Counted from the stretch's first letter, positions 32,192 through 41,370 are shown. The stretch is 64,000 bases of DNA from Candidatus Omnitrophota bacterium (GCA_040755155.1 JBFMBP010000124.1:1-64000); one strand, 5' to 3'. Notes: a model not told the origin generated them from the sequence alone. Program-made: numbers and translations.

Positions 32192-34101
32192 TCGAGGCAT
32201 CCATTCGCGTCCTATTCGCCGCATTCCTCGTCGTATTCTATTCGGCGGCGGCGTTTTCTTTAGGTTCGACAGCGTTGCGGCGGCTGGGTTTTAGCGATCA
32301 GGACCAGCAAGAGCTGTCTTGGGCGGGGAGAATAGGAACGGCGTTTATCCTCGGAGAAGGTCTCTTAGCCTCCGTATGGCTGATTTTATCGATGCTTTAC
32401 GGCTTCACGCCTTTCTTTATTTACACCCTTCTTGTTCTCTGTTGCATTCTCGGATATCGAGAAGCGTTCTATTTTCTCGCGAAAGGGGCGCAACGCCTTC
32501 GAACTGTTTTTTTCGATTTTCAACAGGAAAAAAGAACCTGGAAAATCGTTATTCTGCTCGCCGCCGCATGCGTATTGATTTTTCTGCCCAAGACGCTTGA
32601 TCCACCTTCCCATGACGCGATGAGTTTATATATGGCTGTACCGAAACTTATCGCCTCAACGCATCGCCTTTGTTCGTGGGATGGCCCTATATACGAATTG
32701 CTTGGCTATCAAGGAGAAATGCACTACGCAGCTCTATTGTCCATTGGAGGGGAATACGCCGCAAAGATGTTGACCTGGCCCACCGCGTTAGCGGCGGCGG
32801 CGCTCTTGTGGGCGATGGCTTCTCGCGCCGGTTTGAGACGCCGGGGGCAATGGATGGTCATGAGCATGCTTTTCTCGTCCAGCGGCTTTACGCTTTTTAT
32901 AGGAGACGGGAAAGTGGATATGTTCACGGCGGCTTTGGGACTCGCCTCCCTCTATTGGGCTTTGGAAATCAGGGGATCTGGCTCGCGGCTGGCGATTCGA
33001 ATTGTTGGCTTGGCTGGTGGATTCGCCTCCGTCGCGAAATTGTCCTATATCGCTACGCTCGGCCTGCCACTTTTTCTGATAGTTATATGGCGTTCGCTCT
33101 TCTGCGCCAATCCCACCAACGCTTCTCGGCTGCGCATGCTGACAGTAACGCTGTTTAGCGTTGCGCTTTGGGCTTCTCCGCCAGCGATTCTGCAAATGGC
33201 AAAAACCACCGTACTTTTCCAAGAACCTCTAGCTCCCTTCATCACTTTTGGGGATCATTCAAGTCAACAAGTTCTCTCCGTGGATATTTTTTCACCCTCC
33301 GAAAAATGGCGCACGGTTCTCTTCTATCCTTTTTTCTTGACCTTCGGACGTTGCGACACGCAATACGGCCACCTTTCGCCGCTGGCGTTGGCGTTTTTAC
33401 CATTGGCTTTTCTATTGCCAAAGCCAAAAAAGTTAAGCCAATCCCTTCTTTTCATGCTTTCCTTGGCGTCATTGGCGGGAGTGGCGTTTTGGGCGGTATT
33501 TCATATATTTCCCGCTCCCCGTCACTTTCTCCCTCCATTGCTTACCTTGACGCTCCTGCCCGCCAAAGGCGCAGAAAAAGCGTCGCTCGCCTTGATTCCA
33601 AAACGATTCGTCAACATCGTTATTCTCATTGCCTTATTCGGCGTTTTATTGAAGACGCTGGGCATGGAAAGTTGGCATCTGAAATCGACAGTCCATTACG
33701 TCCTAGCCGGAAGCGAACATTATTCTCATCCCGCCTGGCAAGCCGCCAACGCCGTCAATCAAGCCGCCCAGCCCGGCGACCGCATTGCTCTTTCATTTTC
33801 ATTTCCCTATTTATTCAATGGTTATCTGCTTAAAGATATCGTATCGGGCAATGAGTGGAACCGTATCGTTACCGAGTCGGACGATTCAAAGAAGTTATGG
33901 GATGAATTATATAAAACCGGGGCAAAATATTTTATTATCGACAAATTATGGTCTCGGAACACATTTAAATTCAAAACCAGCGTCGATCCATCGCAAAAAC
34001 CAGATTGGCTGCAAGTGGAAGAAATTTTTCGCGATTCCGGCGGCCGTTATTGGGTATATCGCATAACCAAGTTGAATTCATCGTCAACGCCTTCACCATG
34101 A
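32188..34101 (+). CDS. GT-C-type membrane glycosyltransferase-like protein
   Basis: 637 residues with about 11-13 membrane segments. After two N-terminal helices and a loop, the motif PKTLDPPSHDAMSLYMAVPK lies in the first large periplasmic loop, where GT-C enzymes (GT39/GT83) carry their acidic active-site residue; DGPIYELLGYQGEMHYAALL follows. The C-terminus is a soluble periplasmic part (RYWVYRITKLN end, with YFIIDKLWSRNTF). GT-C proteins use polyprenyl-phosphate sugars. It opens the surface-glycan region although on the other strand. Its 3' end overlaps that of the converging flippase-like gene by nine bases. Confidence 0.65.
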   Translation: MIEASIRVLFAAFLVVFYSAAAFSLGSTALRRLGFSDQDQQELSWAGRIGTAFILGEGLLASVWLILSMLYGFTPFFIYTLLVLCCILGYREAFYFLAKGAQRLRTVFFDFQQEKRTWKIVILLAAACVLIFLPKTLDPPSHDAMSLYMAVPKLIASTHRLCSWDGPIYELLGYQGEMHYAALLSIGGEYAAKMLTWPTALAAAALLWAMASRAGLRRRGQWMVMSMLFSSSGFTLFIGDGKVDMFTAALGLASLYWALEIRGSGSRLAIRIVGLAGGFASVAKLSYIATLGLPLFLIVIWRSLFCANPTNASRLRMLTVTLFSVALWASPPAILQMAKTTVLFQEPLAPFITFGDHSSQQVLSVDIFSPSEKWRTVLFYPFFLTFGRCDTQYGHLSPLALAFLPLAFLLPKPKKLSQSLLFMLSLASLAGVAFWAVFHIFPAPRHFLPPLLTLTLLPAKGAEKASLALIPKRFVNIVILIALFGVLLKTLGMESWHLKSTVHYVLAGSEHYSHPAWQAANAVNQAAQPGDRIALSFSFPYLFNGYLLKDIVSGNEWNRIVTESDDSKKLWDELYKTGAKYFIIDKLWSRNTFKFKTSVDPSQKPDWLQVEEIFRDSGGRYWVYRITKLNSSSTPSP

Positions 34102-35112
34102 CGGCGTCTGGGCCGCTTCTTCCGCCGTTCGGGAAATATTCAATCCGTAATACATGGCCGATCCTCCCCCTAAAGAAATAGCCAATAACAAACTGAGCGA
34201 TTGCCAGATGAGAGAAAAAGCCACGGCTTCCGATTCGGCGATGTCAAATAGACCGAGAGCCAGAATGCACGCCGCCTGGTAAACGCCGATATACCCTGGA
34301 GAAGAGGGCAAGGATGCGCCCAGAGCCATGAAGACGCCCGTTGTAACCGCCGCGATAAAGGGCAAATTCCATCCCATCGTCCATAGCATGAGATAGATGC
34401 CCGACAGATCGAAAGCGAAACATGTGGCGGCGATGGCGAAGACGAGCAAAAACCGAAAGGGATTGCGAACGTTTTCCAATCCATCGATGATCTGTTCTCC
34501 CCAATCCGTAAATCGCTTGCTTTTATCGCCCAGCCGATTTTCCAACCATCCGATCATTGTTTTAATCTTCGAACCGCTGAGAAGAAAAACTGCCATTAAA
34601 ATCAAAGCCGCGATGCCAATGAAAATGCCTTTACGAAAGGATGCGTAAAGGGGATTTTGCGGCAGCGAATACGTCAGTAGCCATAGCGCGATTAACGCCA
34701 GCGCCGACATATCCATTAACCGGTCGATGACGGAAGCTGCCGCCGTTTTCAAAAACGGAATGGCGCGCTGGCGGCTGATAACGACGATTCGCGCCATCTC
34801 TCCGGCGCGGGCGGGAAAGATGTTGTTGAACAAATAGCCAATTTGCAGCGCCCGCCAATAGTGGAGCCAGGGCTGCGACGACCATTCCGACAATAACGCC
34901 CAGCGCAAGGCGCGCAAGAAACCCGCCGTAATACAGACGGCGACGGCGGGGAAAATCCACCGCCATTGAATTTTCTCAAGGGCGCCGAAAAATTCCTTCC
35001 ATTCTAAACGGTAAAGAATTATCCCCAATAGAAGAAGGCTTAGGGCGAAGCCGATGATTATGCGAGTTTTTCCATTTTGAATTTTCACAAACGATCCTAT
35101 TATTTTATCCAT
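34093..35112 (-). CDS. Flippase-like membrane protein (LPG synthase TM/UPF0104 family)
   Basis: 339 residues from ATG 35112 (a TTG one codon earlier is less likely; no clear ribosome site). Seven to eight membrane segments are visible. Family motifs: RALRWALLSEW, then LQIGYLFNNIFPARAGEMARIVVI with the conserved R-x-GE, AAASVIDRLMDMSALA, and TTGVFMALGASLPSSPGYIGVYQA. The family comprises lysylphosphatidylglycerol synthase membrane domains without the synthase domain, and relatives proposed to flip lipid-linked glycans. Here it probably acts on a lipid intermediate of the neighbouring glycan cluster. It is the last gene of the minus-strand cluster. Confidence 0.85.
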   Translation of the reverse strand: MDKIIGSFVKIQNGKTRIIIGFALSLLLLGIILYRLEWKEFFGALEKIQWRWIFPAVAVCITAGFLRALRWALLSEWSSQPWLHYWRALQIGYLFNNIFPARAGEMARIVVISRQRAIPFLKTAAASVIDRLMDMSALALIALWLLTYSLPQNPLYASFRKGIFIGIAALILMAVFLLSGSKIKTMIGWLENRLGDKSKRFTDWGEQIIDGLENVRNPFRFLLVFAIAATCFAFDLSGIYLMLWTMGWNLPFIAAVTTGVFMALGASLPSSPGYIGVYQAACILALGLFDIAESEAVAFSLIWQSLSLLLAISLGGGSAMYYGLNISRTAEEAAQTPSW

Positions 35113-35127
35113 CAAATGATAGAAATC

Positions 35128-35207
35128 GTAGGATGGGTCATGTTTTTCGACCCATCAATTACTCCATCCCAAATTCTTGATGGGTCAAAAAACGCGACCC
35201 ATCCTAC
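35128..35207. repeat. 80-base palindromic repeat, GTAGGATGGGTC family, copy 1
   Basis: GTAGGATGGGTC at the left end is inverted as GACCCATCCTAC at the right end, with inner arms GACCCATCAA and TTGATGGGTC also pairing. It lies between the Nudix and flippase-like genes. A second copy is at 42652-42723. Its arms can form a long hairpin in the transcript; it has no coding frame. Confidence 0.8.
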
Positions 35208-35229
35208 TTTTCTAACCACATGTCGCATG

Positions 35230-35805
35230 TCACTGTTTTTCATGCAGCCGGATTCCCAAAAGAGACAACTGATGCGCCGCAATCGCCATCACCGACATCA
35301 CGTCCTGAATCTCCCCCCGCCGGATCATTTCCAAGCATTGGGATAAAGAAAACCAGGCGATTTGAATCACTTCTCTTTCGTCAATCTCCGCATTAGGAAC
35401 CGCTTCAAAATGGGAACTGGAAAAAACATGCGTGGGATTGTCGAACGTGTCCATTCCCGGCTGATAATAAATCAGCGGTGAGAGTTCCCGGCAGCGCAAT
35501 CCCGTCTCTTCGAGTCCCTCTCGGATGGCGGCCTCTTCCGGCTTTTCCCCCTCGTCGATCTTCCCGCCGGAAATTTCCCACGACAAGCCGTTAATCAACT
35601 GCCGGTATTGTTGAACCAGAAGAATCGAATCGTCCCGATGAATCAGCAATCCCGAACGCGGCCCGTGCTTGATGACGAAATACTCCTTAGCGTATTCGCC
35701 GAAGTCCACCTTCGTCCGTTCGATGGAGTAATGGGGATTGCGATATTCGATTTGCAGGATTTTACGGGACAATGGCGGATTCATATAACATACTTTCATG
35801 ACCAT
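35230..35805 (-). CDS. Nudix hydrolase (ADP-sugar pyrophosphatase type)
   Basis: 191 residues from ATG 35805 (MVMKVCYMNPPLS); a TTG five codons earlier and two further Met residues are alternatives, and no start has a strong ribosome site. The Nudix box is complete: GGKIDEGEKPEEAAIREGLE followed by ETGL. Upstream SGLLIHRDDSILLVQQYR and downstream YYQPGMDTFDNPTHVF match ADP-ribose/ADP-sugar pyrophosphatases, which split nucleoside diphosphate sugars to sugar phosphate and AMP. It sits in the glycan cluster, so a nucleotide-sugar housecleaning role is natural. The preceding gene ends 18 bases upstream. Confidence 0.88.
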   Translation of the reverse strand: MVMKVCYMNPPLSRKILQIEYRNPHYSIERTKVDFGEYAKEYFVIKHGPRSGLLIHRDDSILLVQQYRQLINGLSWEISGGKIDEGEKPEEAAIREGLEETGLRCRELSPLIYYQPGMDTFDNPTHVFSSSHFEAVPNAEIDEREVIQIAWFSLSQCLEMIRRGEIQDVMSVMAIAAHQLSLLGIRLHEKQ

Positions 35806-35823
35806 CGTTCGGATCGCCAATTT

Positions 35824-36555
35824 CTATTCGTCTTTGACGCGAATGGGAGTTTTATCGAATAAGGATTTATGGGAAAAATAGATTTCGTAATACAGTTTAA
35901 AAAACGTCGTTACGACTTCGCGGAAATTCTTGAAGGAAAAGGAGGTGCTGCCTTCCAAGCCTCTCGTTTCATAGTAGGGTATTTCATAGTAAGAGCAACC
36001 CGACCGCAAGCATTTCACGGCCATTTCCGCCATATAGCTGAAACGCTTGGATTGAATATGGAAAGTCCTAAGCCTTTCCGTCGGATACATGCACCCACCG
36101 TTGATGTATTGAACGTAAATATTGAAAACAATGATATAAATCAGACTGAACATGCGGGAAAGAATCAACCTCTTTCTCCCGCGAATTTCGTTGTTCATCA
36201 TATAAAGAAAGATGACGTCCGCCTTATCGCGATGGTGGAAAAGCAATTTGATGCTGTCGAGGGATACGGGATCGTCGCCGGAAATAATGCTGAATCGAGG
36301 ATATTTCGCGGTCGCTATCGCTTCCTTCAAGCCTTGGCCGAGACCTTGATTGCGCGGGTGATGGATGGAGCGGATAAAGCTGTATTTCGATTCGAGTTCC
36401 TTGATAACCTCGCCGGTTCCATCCGTGCTGCCGTCGTTGACGATGATTAAATCGAGGGGAATGCCGCCGAGGCTATTCGCCGCTTCGATGATTTTCAGCG
36501 CCGTATTTTTCAAATGTTTTTCTTCGTTCAACGCGGGAATGTAAATGGAAATCAT
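35824..36555 (-). CDS. Glycosyltransferase family 2 (dolichyl-phosphate-mannose-synthase-like)
   Basis: 243 residues. The GT-A fold is plain: MISIYIPALNEEKHL, DLIIVNDGSTDGTGEVI, SIHHPRNQGLGQGLKEAIATA and FSIISGDDPVSLDSI, with GDD at the metal-binding DXD place. A hydrophobic centre (SRMFSLIYIIVFNIYVQYIN) suggests membrane association. This group transfers a sugar from a nucleotide donor to polyprenyl phosphate or a growing glycan. It lies between the WbuC-type gene and the Nudix gene. Confidence 0.9.
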   Translation of the reverse strand: MISIYIPALNEEKHLKNTALKIIEAANSLGGIPLDLIIVNDGSTDGTGEVIKELESKYSFIRSIHHPRNQGLGQGLKEAIATAKYPRFSIISGDDPVSLDSIKLLFHHRDKADVIFLYMMNNEIRGRKRLILSRMFSLIYIIVFNIYVQYINGGCMYPTERLRTFHIQSKRFSYMAEMAVKCLRSGCSYYEIPYYETRGLEGSTSFSFKNFREVVTTFFKLYYEIYFSHKSLFDKTPIRVKDE

Positions 36556-36588
36556 CGCAGAGCAACTCTTTTCCTCGATGAAAAACTT

Positions 36589-37089
36589 CTAATCTTTCGA
36601 ACGAAGCGATTCTAGGGATTGCTGCAAGAATAATCGCAAATCTGCATCGCTTTTAGGCTCCCAAGCGGGAAAATTATTTTCTTCAGGATAGAACGGACCC
36701 GCCGCCGCTTCGTGAATCACGGCGAAATCGGACAATAAAACAACGGAATGCCATAATGAAGAAGAGATGCGGTATATGAAGGTTTTTCCGCTTCCTCTCG
36801 GCCCCATTTCGATTTTGTTAATCGCTTTTCCTTCCTCGTCGAAAAGAAGGACGGCCAAATCGCCCTCGATGACATGAAACGATTCGCTTTTGCCTACATG
36901 CCGGTGGGGACGAACCAAAGAATCCCGGCAAAATGCGATGACCATTTCCTGCACCAAGTCTTTATGGTTGCGATGAAGGCAAAGGCGCGAACGCCTTCGC
37001 GGCGAAGCCTCCGCTTCCTGCTTGAGTTTCGACAACCAGGCTTCATCGACTTCGATAATGTCCTGTTCGCAAAAAAACGCTTCCGCCAT
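36589..37089 (-). CDS. wbuC: WbuC-family cupin-fold metalloprotein
   Basis: 166 residues. The family pattern is present: an N-terminal helix with VDEAWLSKLKQEAEASPRRR, SRLCLHRNHKDLVQEMVIA, then the cupin metal motif PHRHVGKSESFHVIEGDLAV and LFDEEGK. WbuC proteins occur in O-antigen clusters; their reaction is not known, a sugar isomerase/epimerase role has been guessed. The ATG shares a base with the stop of the DegT gene, so the two are translationally coupled. Confidence 0.8.
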   Translation of the reverse strand: MAEAFFCEQDIIEVDEAWLSKLKQEAEASPRRRSRLCLHRNHKDLVQEMVIAFCRDSLVRPHRHVGKSESFHVIEGDLAVLLFDEEGKAINKIEMGPRGSGKTFIYRISSSLWHSVVLLSDFAVIHEAAAGPFYPEENNFPAWEPKSDADLRLFLQQSLESLRSKD

Positions 37090-38198
37090 TAAACGCCGCT
37101 CCGATAGAATTCTTTAATTTGCTTTATGACGTAATGGATGTCGTCTTCCGTTAACTTTTCATGGCAGGGAACGCACAGAATCCGCTTCAACAGCCGTTGC
37201 GCGTTGGGATATTCTCCCTTTACGCCGTTCCGATAAGCCGGTTGTTCGGGCATCAATATAGGATGTTGGATTTTGGTCTCAACACCTTGGGCTTCGAGAA
37301 AAGTTTTCAATTCGTCTCGTCGGGATGCGCGTATGGTGAAGGTATAATAAACATTCCATTCACCCGCCGATTCGCACGGCAAATCGACGATTCCCGCCAA
37401 TTCTATTTGATAAATCGCCGCGAAGCGTCTTCGCGTTTCGATAATCTCTGACAATCCGCGCAAACGTTGCAGGAGAACGGCGGCTTGGATCGTATCCATC
37501 CTTCCATTGAGACTGGTTTCGTAGCACGTCTCGCGGTTGACAACGCCATTATACCGCAGGTAAATCAGCCGGTCGTAAAGTTCCTTTTCATCCGTCACTA
37601 CAACGCCCGCTTCCCCGCAAGCGGCGAAGACTTTCATAGGATTCATGCTGAAACAAGCGATGCGGCCATAAGAACCTGCAACTTGGTCATTCAATCGCGC
37701 GCCAAAAGCTTGGGCGGCATCTTCGATCACTATGAGATTATGCTTTTGCGCCAGTTCCATGATTTCCGGCATGCGGCATACCTTGCCAGTATAGTGCACA
37801 GGAACGATGGCTTTCGTTTTGGGGGAAATGAGTTTTTCGATGCTTAGCGGATCGATATTCAAATCGTCGCGGATATCGGCGAAAACCGGCGTCGCGCCTG
37901 TCATGGCTATAGCGTTAGCAGAAGCGATCCAGGATAAAGAAGTAGTAATGACTTCGTCTCCACGTCCAAGATCAAGACTTTTTAAACCTAAGTATAAAGC
38001 GTCCGTCCCGGAATTGACGCCGACGGCGTATTTCCTTCCACAATAAGACGCGATGGCTTCTTCGAATTCCTGAACTTCCGGACCTAGAATGAAGCGTCCA
38101 TGAAGAAATACCTTATTGATCGCTTCTAACAAATCGTTTCGAGATTGATCGTCGAGGATGCGCAAATCTAAAAAAGGTACTCGTCTTTCCATTATCAT
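37089..38198 (-). CDS. DegT/DnrJ/EryC1/StrS sugar aminotransferase
   Basis: 369 residues. PLP-dependent sugar aminotransferase: VPFLDLRILDDQ at the N-terminus, GVNSGTDALYLGLKSLDLGR (PLP phosphate site), Asp160 in VIEDAAQAFGA and the Schiff-base Lys189 in CFSMNPMKVFAACGEAGVV. Length fits. It transfers an amino group to a keto sugar nucleotide for a surface glycan. GGTGATGA lies upstream of the start, and ATG at 38192 is an alternative. It is followed at once by WbuC. Confidence 0.93.
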   Translation of the reverse strand: MIMERRVPFLDLRILDDQSRNDLLEAINKVFLHGRFILGPEVQEFEEAIASYCGRKYAVGVNSGTDALYLGLKSLDLGRGDEVITTSLSWIASANAIAMTGATPVFADIRDDLNIDPLSIEKLISPKTKAIVPVHYTGKVCRMPEIMELAQKHNLIVIEDAAQAFGARLNDQVAGSYGRIACFSMNPMKVFAACGEAGVVVTDEKELYDRLIYLRYNGVVNRETCYETSLNGRMDTIQAAVLLQRLRGLSEIIETRRRFAAIYQIELAGIVDLPCESAGEWNVYYTFTIRASRRDELKTFLEAQGVETKIQHPILMPEQPAYRNGVKGEYPNAQRLLKRILCVPCHEKLTEDDIHYVIKQIKEFYRSGV

Positions 38199-38243
38199 TC
38201 ATCACCAAATCGAAGATGCTCGGTTTGAGATCGATCTTCGTCT

Positions 38244-38942
38244 TTATTCCGTTAATTTGGGAGAAAAACCAATGGCGAAATAATACCACGCCATTTTGGA
38301 ATATCCCGTGTGAACCAGTTCGTCATTCATGGTGAACGCAATCGTGCGATGGTAATATTGATCGATCAAAGTCATCAACTCTTCTTGCTCATAACAATGA
38401 ACATGGGATGCTTGGCTTAACGGACTTTGATAAGGATAGGAATAAATGCTTGGCGAGCCGATGACGATCATTCCATGTGGCTTGCATCGGGAAGCCATAG
38501 CGGCGATCAATCGATTCCCTTGCTCTACGGTCAAGTGTTCGATGACGTCCAGGGCAATAACTACGTCGAATTTTTCTGGAAGATTCAATTCGAACAAGTC
38601 GCCTTGAATAAACTTGCAATTCGAACGCCGATTGATAGATCGCGCCTCTTCTATTTCCGTGCATTTCAATTCGACGCCCGTGGCTTCGGTGCAATGCTGA
38701 CTGAGAAAAATGCAGCCGAGTCCAGACCCCGAACCGATCTCCAATAGACAGTCGCTTTTCTTGATTAACCGGGCGACGAATTTATATCGCGCTAACCGGA
38801 TCAGAAACCGCAGCATATCCTTTTCAATAAAACTGGCGTATTCCGGCGGCAGGGTGATCGGCGGATGCTGGGCGTATAATTCCTGCACCAATTTCTTATA
38901 TTGTTCCGGATCGGCGTTGTAGGTCCCGATATCAATATCCAT
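38244..38942 (-). CDS. SAM-dependent methyltransferase, class I
   Basis: 232 residues. The motif I glycine loop (LLEIGSGSGLGCIFLS) and motif II/III (KFIQGDLFELNLPEKFDVVIALDVIEHL) of a class I methyltransferase are clear. The substrate cannot be read, though position in the glycan cluster suggests a sugar or lipid-linked precursor. The start ATG overlaps the end of the acetyltransferase gene by 11 bases, so they are coupled. Confidence 0.88.
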   Translation of the reverse strand: MDIDIGTYNADPEQYKKLVQELYAQHPPITLPPEYASFIEKDMLRFLIRLARYKFVARLIKKSDCLLEIGSGSGLGCIFLSQHCTEATGVELKCTEIEEARSINRRSNCKFIQGDLFELNLPEKFDVVIALDVIEHLTVEQGNRLIAAMASRCKPHGMIVIGSPSIYSYPYQSPLSQASHVHCYEQEELMTLIDQYYHRTIAFTMNDELVHTGYSKMAWYYFAIGFSPKLTE

Positions 38943-39513
38943 TGCCTTGTTCTTTCAGTTTCTTTTCCCATTCCAACATATCTTGACGGCGATCTTTGAG
39001 CCTAATGGCGGGAACGCCCGCATAGACGCCCCACGGTTCCAGGTCTTTGTTGACGAGAGAAAGCGCGCCGACCGAGCAGCCTTCACCCAACGCGCAAGCG
39101 GGAAGCACGACGCTTCCCGCTCCAATCAGGACGTGCTTTCCGAGAGTGACTTTCCCTTTCTTCCCCCCAGTCATTTCCGGCGGAACTATCGGCCCTGAAA
39201 GAAATTCTCCCGAATAGTCATCGCTAGAAGTAAATATTTTCACCCCCGGCGCCAAGGTGACGAAATCTTCCATAACAAGGCCGTACTTCGCACCAATAAA
39301 ACAGAAATTGGGGATGCTTACATAATGGCCAATCTCTAACGGCCCCGTAGCGATGATAATGGTAAAGTCGTCAATGCGAACATGATCGCCTAGCGATATA
39401 TTCTCCACGCCGTAAACGCTGGCGCGGTTATGGATTTTTATATTCTTGCCCAGTCGGCGAAAACCGTAATTTTTTAGTTCGTTTTCGGTTAGGTATTCCC
39501 CGCCAAGATTCAT
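38932..39513 (-). CDS. Hexapeptide-repeat O-acyltransferase (LbH fold)
   Basis: 193 residues. Left-handed beta-helix repeats are seen: NISLGDHVRIDDFTIIIAT, IEIGHYVSIPNFCFIGAKYG-like turns, KVTLGKHVLIGAGSVVLPAC and GCSVGALSLVNKDLEPWGVYAGVPA, ending in the family's AIRLKDR tail. It belongs to the WbbJ/maltose-acetyltransferase group and likely O-acetylates a sugar. It lies in the glycan cluster, before the methyltransferase. Confidence 0.88.
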   Translation of the reverse strand: MNLGGEYLTENELKNYGFRRLGKNIKIHNRASVYGVENISLGDHVRIDDFTIIIATGPLEIGHYVSIPNFCFIGAKYGLVMEDFVTLAPGVKIFTSSDDYSGEFLSGPIVPPEMTGGKKGKVTLGKHVLIGAGSVVLPACALGEGCSVGALSLVNKDLEPWGVYAGVPAIRLKDRRQDMLEWEKKLKEQGNGY

Positions 39514-39568
39514 TTTTTTCTCAGTTCTAATCTAATAAAAAGGGTATTTTAAACCAGTCAAATAGAAA

Positions 39569-40624
39569 CTACGGCTTGCATTTCACTAAGCACCGCCCCG
39601 TAATCTCGCCCTTCGTCATTTTCTCGATGGCGATGTTAATGTCGTCTAGGTGGAAATGGTCCGTAATCACTTCTTTCAAGTTCAATTTCCCCGCCTGGCA
39701 TAATTTGATGTAGCGGGGAATGTCCTCCGTGGGATACGTTTCGCCGCCTTCGGAGCCGGTGATGATTTTCTTGAAGTGAATCGGCAGAGAATAGATAGTA
39801 ATATTATTCCCTTTTTTGGGAACGCCTACCAATACGACTTTCCCTTGCGGTTTGGTCAATTCATAAGCCAGTTCGATGATGCGCGGTTGGCCAGTGTTAT
39901 CGATGGCGACATCCACGCCTGCGTTTTCCACGATCTTCTGGATTTCTGTTTTCGCATCCGTTTTGTTGGAATTGATAATGTGGGTTGCGCCCAATTTGGA
40001 AGCCAGCTTTAACTTGTCGTCGAAAAGGTCGATGGCGATAATGGGATAGGCGGAGACCATCGCCGCCGCCTGGACCATGTTGAGGCCGACGCCTCCCGCT
40101 CCGAAGATAACGACAGATTGGCCGATCTTTACTTGAGCGTTGTTGTTGATGACGCCTATAGCCGTCGTAACGGCGCAGCCGAAGAGGGGCGCGGTCTGCT
40201 GGTCGAAATCCTTGGGAATGGGCGTAATGCGGTTTTCCGAAACGATGGAATATTCGCTAAAAGTGGTCACCCAGCCGGAATTGACGCGCTGGCCGTTCCA
40301 ATCGTAAGCGGGGGGATTGGCTTGGATTCCCTTCCCTTTCCGCCAATGCAGCACTACAAGATCGCCGGGTTTGGCCGCCGTAACGCCGGGGCCGGTTTCG
40401 ATCACCGTTCCCACGCCTTCATGACCCAGCAGATGGGGCAGGAACTTATCCGGTCCCTTGGCTGCCTGGATTTCGTTAATCTGCGCGCCGCAGATGCCGC
40501 TGTAATGAATCTGCACCAAAACCTGGCCGATATCGAGTTGCGAAGGCAGAGCGATTTCAGCGATGGCCAACGGCTGGTTGGATTCCACCAGTATCGCCGC
40601 CTTCATGGTTTTCACGGATGTCAT
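39569..40624 (-). CDS. Zinc-type alcohol dehydrogenase lacking structural-zinc cysteines
   Basis: 351 residues from ATG 40624 (MTSVKTMKAAIL), with GGGAGAG upstream; a much longer upstream extension of the frame is not real. The MDR fold is clear: GICGAQINE with catalytic-zinc Cys, LPHLLGHEGVGTVIETGPG, and Rossmann motif VVIFGAGGVGLNMVQAAAM. The region that usually holds four cysteines of structural zinc reads LHWRKGKGIQANPPAYDWNG and has none. Close relatives with this loop exist in surface-sugar clusters, oxidising a sugar or polyol. It is tightly placed among methyltransferase and acetyltransferase genes. Confidence 0.85.
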   Translation of the reverse strand: MTSVKTMKAAILVESNQPLAIAEIALPSQLDIGQVLVQIHYSGICGAQINEIQAAKGPDKFLPHLLGHEGVGTVIETGPGVTAAKPGDLVVLHWRKGKGIQANPPAYDWNGQRVNSGWVTTFSEYSIVSENRITPIPKDFDQQTAPLFGCAVTTAIGVINNNAQVKIGQSVVIFGAGGVGLNMVQAAAMVSAYPIIAIDLFDDKLKLASKLGATHIINSNKTDAKTEIQKIVENAGVDVAIDNTGQPRIIELAYELTKPQGKVVLVGVPKKGNNITIYSLPIHFKKIITGSEGGETYPTEDIPRYIKLCQAGKLNLKEVITDHFHLDDINIAIEKMTKGEITGRCLVKCKP

Positions 40625-40707
40625 TCGATGTCTCTCCCGGTTGTTATGTTCCTGCTCAAGGGCAGAAAAAACCTTGCCCTTGGCGCCCATTATTTTAGAA
40701 ATAGAAA

Positions 40708-41370
40708 TTACTCGAAATAGATAAATTCGTAGTCGCCTGTATATCCGAAATGGCGGTATAGCCAAATCCATTCCGCCGTATCGAAGAAGGATTCGCAGGT
40801 CAGCGCCCAGCATTGCAGGTTGAATTGCTCCAGCTCGTTGCGGTAGCTTTCCAGCATCACATAGCGGTTAACGCCCACGCGCTCGATTTCCCGCAGCGCC
40901 GTCTCTAGCTCGAAAATGCGCAGGTTATGCAGGCAGCCCAGCGAAATCGCCAGGTCGAAATAATTATCGCCCCAAGGATAGGCGTCCTGCGCGCGATAGC
41001 GGATCAGATGATCGCGGATGCCTTCCGGCGCGTCGGCGAGGCCGTGGCGGGAGATGTCGAAGCCGACGACTTCGGATTCGGGCAGTAATTGCTTCAGTTC
41101 GTAAAGCAAATGCGCCTTGCCGCAGCCCACGTCCAAAATCTTGGCGTTGGATTTCAAGTTATAAATGTCGATTAACTGCTTAGCGACGACGGACCAACGC
41201 CCGTCGTATTTATAACCGCCGTAGCCATAACGGCGGTCGCCGTCCCAATAGTCGTATTCGTATTCCTTCGCTTTCAACATGCAATGGACTTTATCGTCAA
41301 CCATGCGGTCGATATACGCCCGTTTCGCTCTTTTGTGCAGAGGAGTAACGATGTTCAACAAACGGCCCAT
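40708..41370 (-). CDS. SAM-dependent methyltransferase, class I
   Basis: 220 residues. Motif I AKILDVGCGKAHLLYELKQL, motif II VVGFDISRHGL, and the SLGCLHNLRIFELETALREI region. The aromatic Tyr-rich N-terminus (EYEYDYWDGDRRYGYGGYKY) is distinctive and is found in methyltransferases of sugar-synthesis clusters. It is the second methyltransferase of the cluster, unrelated in detail to the one at 38244. Substrate unknown. Confidence 0.87.
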   Translation of the reverse strand: MGRLLNIVTPLHKRAKRAYIDRMVDDKVHCMLKAKEYEYDYWDGDRRYGYGGYKYDGRWSVVAKQLIDIYNLKSNAKILDVGCGKAHLLYELKQLLPESEVVGFDISRHGLADAPEGIRDHLIRYRAQDAYPWGDNYFDLAISLGCLHNLRIFELETALREIERVGVNRYVMLESYRNELEQFNLQCWALTCESFFDTAEWIWLYRHFGYTGDYEFIYFE

